From positions 1 to 64,000 of the forward strand of contig CACMND010000007.1 in the NCBI GenBank assembly GCA_902614975.1: a stretch of DNA of 64,000 nucleotides, read 5' to 3'. This stretch comes from an uncultured Pelagibacteraceae bacterium. Its GTDB lineage: Bacteria; Pseudomonadota; Alphaproteobacteria; Pelagibacterales; Pelagibacteraceae. A program made the position numbers and the translations under genes. The notes below the pieces were generated by a model that made no database searches, had not been told where the DNA came from, and saw only the letters and a program-made list of their open reading frames with translations. This document shows positions 9,941 to 19,962 of this stretch, one piece after another (the stretch's first letter is position 1; each line of letters starts with the position of its first letter).

Positions 9941-11358
9941 TATTTAAAATAATCTTTTATTCGATCTATATTGTTATTAAAAATTTTAACTTCATACTTG
10001 GTGTTAAGTGATTTATCATAAGAACTATAAATATCATCGATCAAATTGATATTTGTTTTAGCTAAATATTCTTGGATATTTTCATTTGTACTTTTTAAAT
10101 TTTCATAATTAATCTGATTAATCTTTGCTAAAAATATATTATTAGCTTTATTTGAAACCATAACAAAACTGTTTTTTGGCAATTCATAAATAAGCTTTAA
10201 AGATGTCTCATCAAATAAACTATCATCATTAATTGAATTAATTATTCCTGAATTTATATTTTCTTTATTTTTTACTAGATTTTCAAAGTCAGTATCATTG
10301 AAATCTTTATTTTGAATTTTTTCAAATAAATTTTTATTAAGATCAAATTTTTTCTTTAATAAAATTCTATTTTTAACTTTATCTCTGAAAGATGCATCGT
10401 TTTTATTTGGTAGTAAATTATTTATTTTTGTAATTTGATACAGTAAAAAGTAATTATCCTTATCTTTTAAAACTATTTCCTTTTTATCTTTACTTTCGTA
10501 AATTTCTTTAAATACATCATCCTCATTTACAAACTTAAAATTGTTTCTTTTTTGCAATTTTATTTCATTTTTTTTAGCGATATTTTCTAAAGACACTTCA
10601 TTTAATATATCATTTTCGATTTCATCAATTTTTTTGTAAAAATCTTCATTAAATTCGTTGATTTCAATTAGATTTGAGGGTTCAACTTTAGCATAACTAA
10701 AATCAATGTATGCTTCTTTTAGGTTTTCCTCATTTTCGTTTATATATTTATTAATTTCAACGTCTGAAATATTCTTATCGTAAGCATATTCAAGATCATA
10801 GTATTGAATATTTATTTTTTTGTTTTCATTTATGTAAATCTTATTTTGTAAAAAATATGGTGATTTAATGCCACCACCAATATAATCAAATAATCTTTTT
10901 CTTAACTGAGAATTTTTTAGTCTATTTTCAAATTCAGCTGCAATAATATTATTTTCTAAAAGAAATTTTTCATATTTTAATCTTGAAAAATTTTTGTCGT
11001 CATCAAGAAAATTTATGTCGTTTTGTAAATTTAATTTTAATGATCTATCGGAAACTTTTACATTTAAATCTTTATACTCCATTGACATTAAATCTTTTGA
11101 AATAAGGTCGCTTAAAATTCTCTCTAGGATATTGTTATCTAAATTTTCTTTTATATAATCAGGATTTATTCTTGATCGGTTTATATGATCAATGAAGTCT
11201 TTCGTTGAAATTGAATTATTATTTATCTTAGCAATATTATTTGCGTTCCCACCACTAAAGACACTTCCCATTCCCCAAAAAACAAAAGGAACAATTATTA
11301 TAGCAACGAGGACACCCGCCAATTTACTATTTGTAAAACCTCTTAATTTTCCCAACAT
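9940..11358 (-). CDS. ppiD: PpiD/SurA_N-like membrane-anchored periplasmic folding protein
   Basis: MLGKLRGFTNSKLAGVLVAIIIVPFVFWGMGSVF N-terminus typical of PpiD; central PPIase domain poorly recognisable. Confidence 0.7.
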   Translation of the reverse strand: MLGKLRGFTNSKLAGVLVAIIIVPFVFWGMGSVFSGGNANNIAKINNNSISTKDFIDHINRSRINPDYIKENLDNNILERILSDLISKDLMSMEYKDLNVKVSDRSLKLNLQNDINFLDDDKNFSRLKYEKFLLENNIIAAEFENRLKNSQLRKRLFDYIGGGIKSPYFLQNKIYINENKKINIQYYDLEYAYDKNISDVEINKYINENEENLKEAYIDFSYAKVEPSNLIEINEFNEDFYKKIDEIENDILNEVSLENIAKKNEIKLQKRNNFKFVNEDDVFKEIYESKDKKEIVLKDKDNYFLLYQITKINNLLPNKNDASFRDKVKNRILLKKKFDLNKNLFEKIQNKDFNDTDFENLVKNKENINSGIINSINDDSLFDETSLKLIYELPKNSFVMVSNKANNIFLAKINQINYENLKSTNENIQEYLAKTNINLIDDIYSSYDKSLNTKYEVKIFNNNIDRIKDYFK

Positions 11359-11415
11359 GAGTAATTCTTTATATATTGATTATAAAAAACAAACCTATAA
11401 ATTAAATTATCTAAG

Positions 11416-12165
11416 ATGACAAATAATAATATGATCTTTATAGCTAATTGGAAGATGAATGGAGAAAAAAGTCACATCTCTGGCATTAATAAAACCATAA
11501 AATTTTTAAAACAATCAAAAAATAAAAAAAATCAAATAATTTACTGTCCACCATTTACCCTAATTTCATTAGTCAAAAATAAAGTAAAAAACTCTAAAAT
11601 TAAAGTAGGTGCTCAGAACCTTTCTCAATTAAATGATTATGGAGCATTTACAGGATCTGTAAATTCTAAATTAATTAAGTCAGCAGGAGGTGAGTATGTA
11701 ATTGTTGGTCATTCTGAAATTAGAAATCAGGAAAATGATATACTAATAAATAAAAAAATTCATTCAGCACTTAAAGAAAAATTAAAAGTAATTCTATGTA
11801 TTGGGGAAACATACAAAGAAAAAAAAAATAATAAAACTTTCTCAGTACTTAAAAGACAAATAACTATTGCATTAATGAATATAAAAAAAATTAATAATAT
11901 AATTTTTGCTTATGAACCTAGATGGGCAATCGGAACTGGAAAAATACCAAAATCATCTGAGTTAAGAAAAAACTTTAGAGAAATAAATAATATAATTAGC
12001 AAATTAAAAAAAAATCAAAAATACAAAATTATCTATGGAGGATCTGTTAATTCTAAAAATGCATCAGAGTTAAAAAAAATTAATGATTTAAAAGGTTTTT
12101 TAATAGGAAGCGCTTCTTTGAGAGCAAAAAATTTTATTGATATAATTAAAAAATCAACTAATTAG
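11416..12165 (+). CDS. tpiA: Triosephosphate isomerase
   Basis: ANWKMNG, VGHSEIR, AYEPRWAIGTGK, YGGSVN motifs. Confidence 0.95.
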   Translation: MTNNNMIFIANWKMNGEKSHISGINKTIKFLKQSKNKKNQIIYCPPFTLISLVKNKVKNSKIKVGAQNLSQLNDYGAFTGSVNSKLIKSAGGEYVIVGHSEIRNQENDILINKKIHSALKEKLKVILCIGETYKEKKNNKTFSVLKRQITIALMNIKKINNIIFAYEPRWAIGTGKIPKSSELRKNFREINNIISKLKKNQKYKIIYGGSVNSKNASELKKINDLKGFLIGSASLRAKNFIDIIKKSTN

Positions 12166-12170
12166 ACCTC

Positions 12171-12470
12171 GTGGAAAATATACTTTTAATAATTAATATT
12201 ATTCTTGCAGCTATTCTAGTTGTTTTAGTTTTATTTCAAAAATCTGAGGGTGGTGCTTTGGGTATTGGAGTGTCACAAGATAACTTCATGCTTTCAAGAT
12301 CTGCTGGAAATTTTTTAACTAAAGCTACAGCAATAATTGCTACTTTATTTATAATATGTAGTCTGTGTTTAACGATTCTTTCAAGAGGTGAATTAACTCC
12401 CACAATATCAGTTTTAGATAAAATAGAGGAAACTGATGATGCACCAAAGGTTCCAGATAGCAATAATTAA
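12171..12470 (+). CDS. secG: Preprotein translocase subunit SecG (GTG start)
   Basis: LVLFQKSEGGALGIG and LTKATAIIATLF motifs; tpiA-secG synteny. Confidence 0.9.
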   Translation: MENILLIINIILAAILVVLVLFQKSEGGALGIGVSQDNFMLSRSAGNFLTKATAIIATLFIICSLCLTILSRGELTPTISVLDKIEETDDAPKVPDSNN

Positions 12471-12510
12471 TACTTTGAATTTTTAAGTTTTAGGTCTATA
12501 AGATACTTCC

Positions 12511-14133
12511 ATGGCGCGATATATCTTTGTCACTGGCGGCGTGGTATCATCACTTGGAAAAGGATTATCTTCAGCATCACTTGCATATTTATTAAAGTCA
12601 CAAGGTTATAAAGTAAGGATTCGTAAAATGGACCCATATTTAAATGTTGATCCAGGAACAATGAGTCCTTTCCAGCATGGAGAAGTATTTGTTACTGACG
12701 ATGGTGCAGAAACTGACTTAGATTTAGGACATTACGAAAGATTTACAAATATTTCATCAAAGCAATCGGATAATATTACTACAGGTAAAATTTATAGTGA
12801 TGTAATAAAAAAAGAAAGACAAGGAGGATACTTAGGTAAGACAGTTCAAGTTATACCGCATATTACAGATAGAATTAAAAAATTTATTAGCAAAGACATT
12901 AGTAACGAAGATTTTGTAATTTGTGAAATAGGTGGAACTGTTGGTGACATTGAAAGTTTACCTTTTTTAGAAGCTATAAGACAATTTTCCAATGATCATG
13001 GAAGGTCTAAAACATTATTTGTTCATTTAACATTAGTACCTTATATGAAATCCTCAGATGAGATAAAAACAAAACCAACACAACATAGTGTAAAAGAATT
13101 AAGAAGCATTGGTATACAGCCAGATATTGTTATATGTAGATCAGAGCAACATATACCTTTGGAACAAAGAAAAAAAATATCTTTATTTTGTAATGTTGAT
13201 ATTGATAACGTTATAGAGACTGTTGATGTTAGGACAATTTATGAGGCTCCTATAAGTTTTTATAACCAAAAATTAGATAAACAAGTTTTAAAATATTTTA
13301 AAATAAATTCTAAAAAGAAACCCAATTTAAAACCATGGAAAAATATTACCTCTATAGTTCTAAAAAACAATAAAGTAATTAATATTGGAATAATAGGCAA
13401 ATATGTAAATTTAAAAGACGCATATAAATCTTTAGATGAAGCATTAACACACGGTGGCATAGCAAATAATGTAAAAGTTAATTTAGTAAGAATTGAATCC
13501 GACAAACTAAAAAAAAATGAAATAAGCAAAAAACTTAAGAGTGTTTCTGGTATATTAATACCTGGTGGATTTGGTAAAAGGGGAACAGAAGGTAAGATTG
13601 CAGCAATTAAATATGCAAGAGAAAAAAAAATACCTTTTTTTGGTATTTGTTTTGGAATGCAAATGGCAATCATTGAATTCGCTAGAAACAAATTAAACAT
13701 TAAAAATGCTGGTTCTACAGAGTTTGATAAAAAATGTTTTCCTGTTATTGGGTTAATCCATGAGTGGAATAGAAATGGAAAAATTTTTAAGGGTACGGAA
13801 AAAAACTTAGGTGGGACAATGAGATTAGGGCTTTATACAGCTAAATTAAAAAATAATTCTGCCATAAAAAAGATTTATAAATCAAATGAAATAAAAGAAA
13901 GACACAGACATAGATATGAAGTTAATATTAACCAAAGATCAAAATTCGAAAAAAAGGGATTAATTTTTTCAGGAATGTCTCCAAATAATAAATTACCTGA
14001 AATAATTGAGTTAAAAAATCATCCTTGGTTTATTGGTGTTCAATTTCATCCTGAGTTTAAATCAAGACCATTATCGCCACATCCAGTATTTAAATCATTT
14101 ATAAAAGCTTCAAAAAATTATCATGGAAAATAA
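12511..14133 (+). CDS. pyrG: CTP synthase
   Basis: [19 protein letters not shown]-terminus, [15 protein letters not shown]. Confidence 0.97.
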   Translation: MARYIFVTGGVVSSLGKGLSSASLAYLLKSQGYKVRIRKMDPYLNVDPGTMSPFQHGEVFVTDDGAETDLDLGHYERFTNISSKQSDNITTGKIYSDVIKKERQGGYLGKTVQVIPHITDRIKKFISKDISNEDFVICEIGGTVGDIESLPFLEAIRQFSNDHGRSKTLFVHLTLVPYMKSSDEIKTKPTQHSVKELRSIGIQPDIVICRSEQHIPLEQRKKISLFCNVDIDNVIETVDVRTIYEAPISFYNQKLDKQVLKYFKINSKKKPNLKPWKNITSIVLKNNKVINIGIIGKYVNLKDAYKSLDEALTHGGIANNVKVNLVRIESDKLKKNEISKKLKSVSGILIPGGFGKRGTEGKIAAIKYAREKKIPFFGICFGMQMAIIEFARNKLNIKNAGSTEFDKKCFPVIGLIHEWNRNGKIFKGTEKNLGGTMRLGLYTAKLKNNSAIKKIYKSNEIKERHRHRYEVNINQRSKFEKKGLIFSGMSPNNKLPEIIELKNHPWFIGVQFHPEFKSRPLSPHPVFKSFIKASKNYHGK

Positions 14134-14956
14134 AATTGTTAAGTGTCAGGATTTAAATATTTCTAACTCAAATAAAATTTGTTTAATAGCAGGACCTTGC
14201 CAACTAGAAACTGAGCAACATGCTTTAGATATGGCAGGGAAAATTAAGAATATTGCTGATAAATATAATATTGGATTTATATACAAAACATCGTTTGATA
14301 AAGCTAATCGAACTAGTCTTAAAGGTAAAAGAGGAGCTGGATTAGAAAAGTCTTTACCAGTCTTTGACAAAATAAAAAATCAAATAAAAGTTCCTGTCCT
14401 TACAGATGTTCATAACGAGGAACAATGTTCAATTGTTGCTCCTCATATAGACGTTTTACAAATCCCAGCATTCTTATGTCGACAAACAGATTTATTAGTT
14501 GCTGCTGCAAAAACAAAAAAAATAATTAATGTGAAAAAGGGTCAGTTTTTAGCTCCATGGGATATGGTAAATGTAACAAAAAAAATATCTGATTCTGGAA
14601 ATAATAATATTCTTATTACAGAGAGAGGGGCTAGTTTTGGATATAACACTTTAGTAACAGATATGAGATCAATACCCATAATGGCAAAAAATGGTTATCC
14701 GATTGTTTTTGATGCTACTCATTCAGTTCAACAACCAGGTGGTCAAGGAGATAAAAGTGGTGGACAGAGAGAATTTGTTGAACATTTATCTAGAGCAGCT
14801 GTTGCAGTGGGTGTTGCTGCAATTTTTATAGAAACGCATCAAGATCCTGATAGCGCTCCTTCTGATGGGCCAAATATGGTTCCACTTAATAAATTAGATA
14901 ATCTTATTAATCAGATTGTAGAAATAGATAATCTAATAAAAAAAAATAATGTCTAA
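14123..14956 (+). CDS. kdsA: 3-deoxy-8-phosphooctulonate synthase
   Basis: [29 protein letters not shown] motifs. Confidence 0.95.
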   Translation: MENKIVKCQDLNISNSNKICLIAGPCQLETEQHALDMAGKIKNIADKYNIGFIYKTSFDKANRTSLKGKRGAGLEKSLPVFDKIKNQIKVPVLTDVHNEEQCSIVAPHIDVLQIPAFLCRQTDLLVAAAKTKKIINVKKGQFLAPWDMVNVTKKISDSGNNNILITERGASFGYNTLVTDMRSIPIMAKNGYPIVFDATHSVQQPGGQGDKSGGQREFVEHLSRAAVAVGVAAIFIETHQDPDSAPSDGPNMVPLNKLDNLINQIVEIDNLIKKNNV

Positions 14957-16208
14957 AATTTCTAAAGTTATTGCAAGACAAGTTTTTGATAGTAGAGGAA
15001 ATCCAACTATAGAAACAGAAGTATTTGTAAAAGATATTAGTGCATCAGCAATTTGTCCGTCTGGAGCATCAACCGGAACTTATGAAGCTTTTGAAAAAAG
15101 AGATATTAATAATAAAAAATATCTTGGAAAAAGTGTTTTAAAACCTGTTGAATTTATAAATAAGGTAATATCAAATAAATTAAAAAATTTTAATGTTCAT
15201 CAACAAGAAAAGATAGATAATTTATTAATAAGACTTGATGGTACAAAACAAAAAAAAAGAGTTGGAGCTAATGCAATTCTTTCAGTTTCAATAGCTGTCA
15301 AAAAATTATCATCTAAAATTAAAAAAATTCCAATTTATAAAAATTTACTAATGAAAAAAAATTTTAAATTACCTTATCCTTTAATGAATATAATTAATGG
15401 TGGTGCTCACGCAAATAATGGCCTAAGAATCCAAGAGTTTATGATAAGACCTGATAAAGCCAAATCTTTTTCTGAGGGTGTTAGGATGTGTTTTATTGTT
15501 ATTAATAAATTAAGAAATTTAATTAAGAATATGGGTCATTCTACTTCTGTAGGAGATGAAGGTGGGTTCGCTCCAATGATAAATGATAATGAGAGTGCTT
15601 TAAAACTTATAGTAAAAGCAATAAATTTGTCAGGCTTTAGAAATGGAAAAGACGTAGTGATATGTTTGGATGTTGCAGCAAATGAGTTGCTTAAAAATAA
15701 AAAATATTCAATTCACTCTAAAAAATATACTAGTGTAGACAAATCTATTGATAATTATCTTAAACTTATAAAAAAATACAAAATTATGTCTATTGAAGAC
15801 CCATTCGGTGAAAATGATTGGTCAGCTTGGACAAAACTGTTGAATAAAACAAAAAATAAAATACAAATTGTTGGTGATGACTTGTTTGTTACAAATTTAG
15901 AACGATTGAAAATTGGCTTTCTAAATGTATCAGCCAATTCAATATTAATTAAATTAAATCAAATTGGAACTGTCACAGAAACACTTGAAGTTATAAAATT
16001 TGCTAAACTAATTGGATATAAAACCATCATCTCACACAGATCAGGCGATAGTGAAGATACATTTATTGCAGATTTTGCTGTAGGAACTGATTCCAATCAG
16101 ATTAAAACTGGGTCATTAGCTAGATCAGAAAGAGTTTCGAAATATAATCAATTATTAAGGATAGAGCAGGAACTTGGAAAAAAATATAAAATGCATAGTA
16201 TCTATTAA
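14949..16208 (+). CDS. eno: Enolase
   Basis: ARQVFDSRGNPTIE, SIEDPFGENDW, SHRSGDSEDTFIADFAVG. Confidence 0.97.
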   Translation: MSKISKVIARQVFDSRGNPTIETEVFVKDISASAICPSGASTGTYEAFEKRDINNKKYLGKSVLKPVEFINKVISNKLKNFNVHQQEKIDNLLIRLDGTKQKKRVGANAILSVSIAVKKLSSKIKKIPIYKNLLMKKNFKLPYPLMNIINGGAHANNGLRIQEFMIRPDKAKSFSEGVRMCFIVINKLRNLIKNMGHSTSVGDEGGFAPMINDNESALKLIVKAINLSGFRNGKDVVICLDVAANELLKNKKYSIHSKKYTSVDKSIDNYLKLIKKYKIMSIEDPFGENDWSAWTKLLNKTKNKIQIVGDDLFVTNLERLKIGFLNVSANSILIKLNQIGTVTETLEVIKFAKLIGYKTIISHRSGDSEDTFIADFAVGTDSNQIKTGSLARSERVSKYNQLLRIEQELGKKYKMHSIY

Positions 16209-16513
16209 TGTTTGATAAAATAAAAAAAAATTATTTTATTTTAATTATAACTTTTCTAATTATTTACTTTTTCTTTAATCTATTAAGTGGAGACAGGGGT
16301 CTAATCTCTTATTTAAAAAAAAAAGAAATTTATGAAGAGTTAAAGATAAAACAAACTGATAAGAGACTCAAAATTCAAGAATTGGAGCATAAAAACTCTT
16401 TATTAACTGAAAATATAGACCTTGATTTTATTGAAATTTTAATACGAGACAAATTTTTATTTGGAAAAGATGGAGAGACTACCTATATAATAAATGAAGA
16501 TGGACAAAATTAG
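16208..16513 (+). CDS. ftsB: FtsB/DivIC-like septum formation initiator
   Basis: Single TM helix followed by coiled coil; position after eno. Confidence 0.75.
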   Translation: MFDKIKKNYFILIITFLIIYFFFNLLSGDRGLISYLKKKEIYEELKIKQTDKRLKIQELEHKNSLLTENIDLDFIEILIRDKFLFGKDGETTYIINEDGQN

Positions 16514-17423
16514 ACCAAGACACCCTGAAAAAGTTAAAAATCCAATTAATCCAATTAAAAAGAAACCTGCCTGGATTAGATCAAAACTTTCAGATAGCAA
16601 GGAGTTTTTTTTAACCAAAACTATAGTTAATCAAAATAATTTAGTAACTGTTTGCCAAGAAGCAAACTGTCCTAATATCACTGAGTGTTGGAGCAAAAGA
16701 CATGCAACATTTATGATAATGGGTGATACTTGCACAAGAGCTTGTGCGTTTTGCGATGTTAAAACTGGGAAACCTGAAAAATTGGATCAATTTGAACCAA
16801 TAAAAATAGCCAATGCGGTTAATAAACTAAATTTAAGACATGTAGTAATAACATCTGTTGACAGAGATGATTTACCTGATGGCGGTTCTACTCATTTTAA
16901 AAAAGTTGTAGATATTACAAGAAAAAAAAATCCTAATACTACAATAGAAGTTTTAACTCCAGATTTTCTTAGAAAAGGCGACTCTTATAAAATTATCTTA
17001 AGCGCAAACCCAGATGTATTTAATCATAACATTGAAACTGTTCCAAGATTGTACGCAAAGGTTAGACCTGGTGCTAGATATTTTGCATCTTTAGAACTTC
17101 TTAAAAATGCAAAAAAAAATAATAAAAAAGTTTTTACTAAGTCAGGTGTAATGGTTGGTTTGGGTGAGGAAAAAGATGAAGTTATTCAAGTAATGGATGA
17201 TTTGAGATCTGCGGATGTTGATTTTTTAACAATTGGTCAATATCTTCAACCAACAGTAAAACATCATCCTTTAGACAGATATTATCATCCTGATGAATTT
17301 AAAGATCTAGAAATAATAGCAAAGTCAAAAGGTTTTTTATTAGTATCATCTTCTCCGTTGACTAGATCTTCATATCATGCTGATGAGGATTTTGCTAAAT
17401 TAAAAAAAAATAGACATAACTAA
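16494..17423 (+). CDS. lipA: Lipoyl synthase
   Basis: [13 protein letters not shown] and [10 protein letters not shown] radical-SAM cysteine motifs. Confidence 0.96.
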   Translation: MKMDKIRPRHPEKVKNPINPIKKKPAWIRSKLSDSKEFFLTKTIVNQNNLVTVCQEANCPNITECWSKRHATFMIMGDTCTRACAFCDVKTGKPEKLDQFEPIKIANAVNKLNLRHVVITSVDRDDLPDGGSTHFKKVVDITRKKNPNTTIEVLTPDFLRKGDSYKIILSANPDVFNHNIETVPRLYAKVRPGARYFASLELLKNAKKNNKKVFTKSGVMVGLGEEKDEVIQVMDDLRSADVDFLTIGQYLQPTVKHHPLDRYYHPDEFKDLEIIAKSKGFLLVSSSPLTRSSYHADEDFAKLKKNRHN

Positions 17424-17427
17424 TTAA

Positions 17428-17865
17428 ATGCCAAAAGCATCTGTAACGCGACTAATAGAACGCGATAAAAAAACTCTTATTAATTTTGTTTTAGATATCG
17501 AAAAATATCCTGAATTTATTCCTTTTTGTATTAATTCCAAGGTGCATGATGTAAATGAAGAAGAGGATTTTATAAAAATTATCGCGGATTTAACTATTGG
17601 TAAAAAACCATTTACTGATACTTACAAAAGTGATGTTAAGTACGATAAAAAAAACGATCATATTCACGTAACGAATATAGATGGTCCATTGAATTATCTA
17701 GAAAATAATTGGAAATTTGTAGAAAAAGAAAATTTTACTGAGGTTCATTTTGATGTTGATTTCGAAATTAAAAACAAATTTCTTAACATCATAATGACAA
17801 AATCATTTCAGTATGGTCTTAATAAAATAGCTGATGCTTTTCAAAAAAGGGCTGAAAATATATAG
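17428..17865 (+). CDS. Coq10/RatA-type START-domain protein
   Basis: Coenzyme Q-binding/polyketide cyclase-like fold sequence; lipA-adjacent as in other alphaproteobacteria. Confidence 0.8.
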   Translation: MPKASVTRLIERDKKTLINFVLDIEKYPEFIPFCINSKVHDVNEEEDFIKIIADLTIGKKPFTDTYKSDVKYDKKNDHIHVTNIDGPLNYLENNWKFVEKENFTEVHFDVDFEIKNKFLNIIMTKSFQYGLNKIADAFQKRAENI

Positions 17866-17872
17866 ATTACTT

Positions 17873-18337
17873 CTAAATAATTTTTAATAACAAATTAATA
17901 CATTTTTCTACAGTATTATTTTGTATAGTTGATCTTTTCTTTTTTCCAAACAAATTTTTGATAACTAAGATTTTATTTCCTTTTTTTACTCCAATAAATA
18001 CAAGTCCTACTGGCTTTTCCTTTGTGCCACCATTTGGACCCGCAATTCCAGTAATTGATAAATTTATTTTACTTTTTGATATTTTTGATAAATTTTTAAC
18101 CATTGATCTACAACACTCAGGGCTGACCGCTCCATATTTATCAATAATTTTTCTGTTAATTTGAAGAATGTTTATTTTAGCAATGTTAGAGTAAGTAATT
18201 AATCCCATTTTAAAGTATTTAGATGACCCACTTAATTTAGTTAATTTGCTACTTAATAAACCTCCAGTACAGGATTCTGCTACAGATATAGTGAATTTCT
18301 CTTTAATCAATTTTTTGTGTAGTTTATCAATACTCAT
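17873..18337 (-). CDS. pncC: CinA C-terminal/PncC-type nicotinamide-nucleotide amidohydrolase
   Basis: TISVAESCTGGLLSSKLTKLSGSS, GIAGPNGGTKEKPVGLV. Confidence 0.9.
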   Translation of the reverse strand: MSIDKLHKKLIKEKFTISVAESCTGGLLSSKLTKLSGSSKYFKMGLITYSNIAKINILQINRKIIDKYGAVSPECCRSMVKNLSKISKSKINLSITGIAGPNGGTKEKPVGLVFIGVKKGNKILVIKNLFGKKKRSTIQNNTVEKCINLLLKII

Positions 18338-18828
18338 TAAAATTTAAGTGCAAAAAGATATATCATAATCATAGAATATAGGCCTGCCATTATATCATCC
18401 ATAATTATACCAAAAAAATTTTTGTGTTGTTTGTCAAAATAACTAACTGGAAATGGTTTAACAATATCAAAAAATCTAAAAAGTATAAAAGATAACAAAT
18501 AGTATATTTCTATAGGAATATTGATCAAATTATTTATTGATAAATAAACTGTGAGTATAAGTGGCATTGCTTGGCCCAAAACTTCATCAATTACAATTTG
18601 TCTTGGATCATTGTTCTCAAACTCAGTCTCAGAGTCCATTACAGCATAAAAAGAATAAAAGAAAATTATAGAATATAATATCAAAATATAATTTAAATTT
18701 TTAAAATTGAGTAACTCAAACAGTATGTAAAGTATTATTGAAGTACTTAATGATGTAAATGTACCAGGTATTTTAGAAATATAACCATTTCCAAAAAAAG
18801 TTGATATTAATAAATTAATTTTTTTCAT
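18337..18828 (-). CDS. pgpA: Phosphatidylglycerophosphatase A (start likely 18828)
   Basis: FFGNGYISKIPGT, DPRQIVIDEVLGQ, FRFFDIVKPFPV motifs. Confidence 0.9.
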   Translation of the reverse strand: MKKINLLISTFFGNGYISKIPGTFTSLSTSIILYILFELLNFKNLNYILILYSIIFFYSFYAVMDSETEFENNDPRQIVIDEVLGQAMPLILTVYLSINNLINIPIEIYYLLSFILFRFFDIVKPFPVSYFDKQHKNFFGIIMDDIMAGLYSMIMIYLFALKF

Positions 18829-19925
18829 CTTGATAATGAACAAATTACTTCGCAAGCTATGGCCTGTTCTTTTCCAATAATGCCTAATTTTTCTACAGTT
18901 TTGCCTTTTAAGTTTATTAAAGTTCTATTTACAGATAATAGACTAGATAATGATTTAATTACTTTATTTCTTATCTTTGAAACTTTTGGATTTTCACATA
19001 TTAAGTTAATATCTATATTATTTATCGAAAAGTTATTATCATTCAAAATTTTTAGCACTGGTTGAAGTAAATTTTTTGATCTAATATTTTTAAATTTTTT
19101 CGAATTATCAGGAAAAAGTGTTCCAATATCACTTTTTCTCATTGCTCCTAATAGTCCATCAATTATAGCATGAAGAATTACATCACCATCAGAATGTCCT
19201 TTAAGTCCTGAATGAAAAGGTATTTTAACACCACCAAGAAAAAGTTTTTTATTTTTTACCAGTCTATGTATATCAAATCCAATACCATAATAGTTTTCTT
19301 GCTTTAAGTATTTTAAATCATCAATTGTTGTTATTTTAAAATTTCTTTTATCTCCTAAAATAAACTTAATCTTTCTATTATTATTTAAATATAAACTTGC
19401 TTCATCTGTAATTTTTTTTTTATTTGTTTTATACAATTTACAAAGTTCTTTATAATTGAAACATTGAGGAGTTTGTGTCAATAAAACATTATCTCGATTT
19501 AAATTATTTATTTTATTTTTGATTTTATATTTTACTGAATTTTCAGAATTTAAATAAGGTACAACTGCTCTATTATTTTTTAATTCATATTTTAATTTTT
19601 TGAGCAAATTAATTGATAGATTGGGTCTGGCAGCATCATGAATAAATACATTCTTAACATCTTTATTTTTTAAATAATCAAGTGCTTTCTGAGTTGAATT
19701 ATATCTCTCAACACCCCCTTTTATTATATCTGTATTTTTATAATTATTTTTTTTAATTTTTTTATTTGATACTACTAAAATTTTTTTAAATAAATTTGAG
19801 TCTATAGCTGTTTTCAATGAATGCTCAAATAAAGGCTTATTTTTATAAGTTATAAATTGCTTGTATATTTTTGATTTAAATCTCTTACTTTTTCCTGCAC
19901 TTAATAATATAAAACAATCACTCAT
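18825..19925 (-). CDS. ispDF: Bifunctional IspD/IspF (MEP pathway)
   Basis: N-terminal LLSAGKSKRF cytidylyltransferase, C-terminal GIGFDIHRLV...HSDGDVILHAIIDGLLGA. Confidence 0.93.
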   Translation of the reverse strand: MSDCFILLSAGKSKRFKSKIYKQFITYKNKPLFEHSLKTAIDSNLFKKILVVSNKKIKKNNYKNTDIIKGGVERYNSTQKALDYLKNKDVKNVFIHDAARPNLSINLLKKLKYELKNNRAVVPYLNSENSVKYKIKNKINNLNRDNVLLTQTPQCFNYKELCKLYKTNKKKITDEASLYLNNNRKIKFILGDKRNFKITTIDDLKYLKQENYYGIGFDIHRLVKNKKLFLGGVKIPFHSGLKGHSDGDVILHAIIDGLLGAMRKSDIGTLFPDNSKKFKNIRSKNLLQPVLKILNDNNFSINNIDINLICENPKVSKIRNKVIKSLSSLLSVNRTLINLKGKTVEKLGIIGKEQAIACEVICSLSR

Positions 19926-19962
19926 GTATTTATTTATAAATTTTTATATATATTCATAGTTT

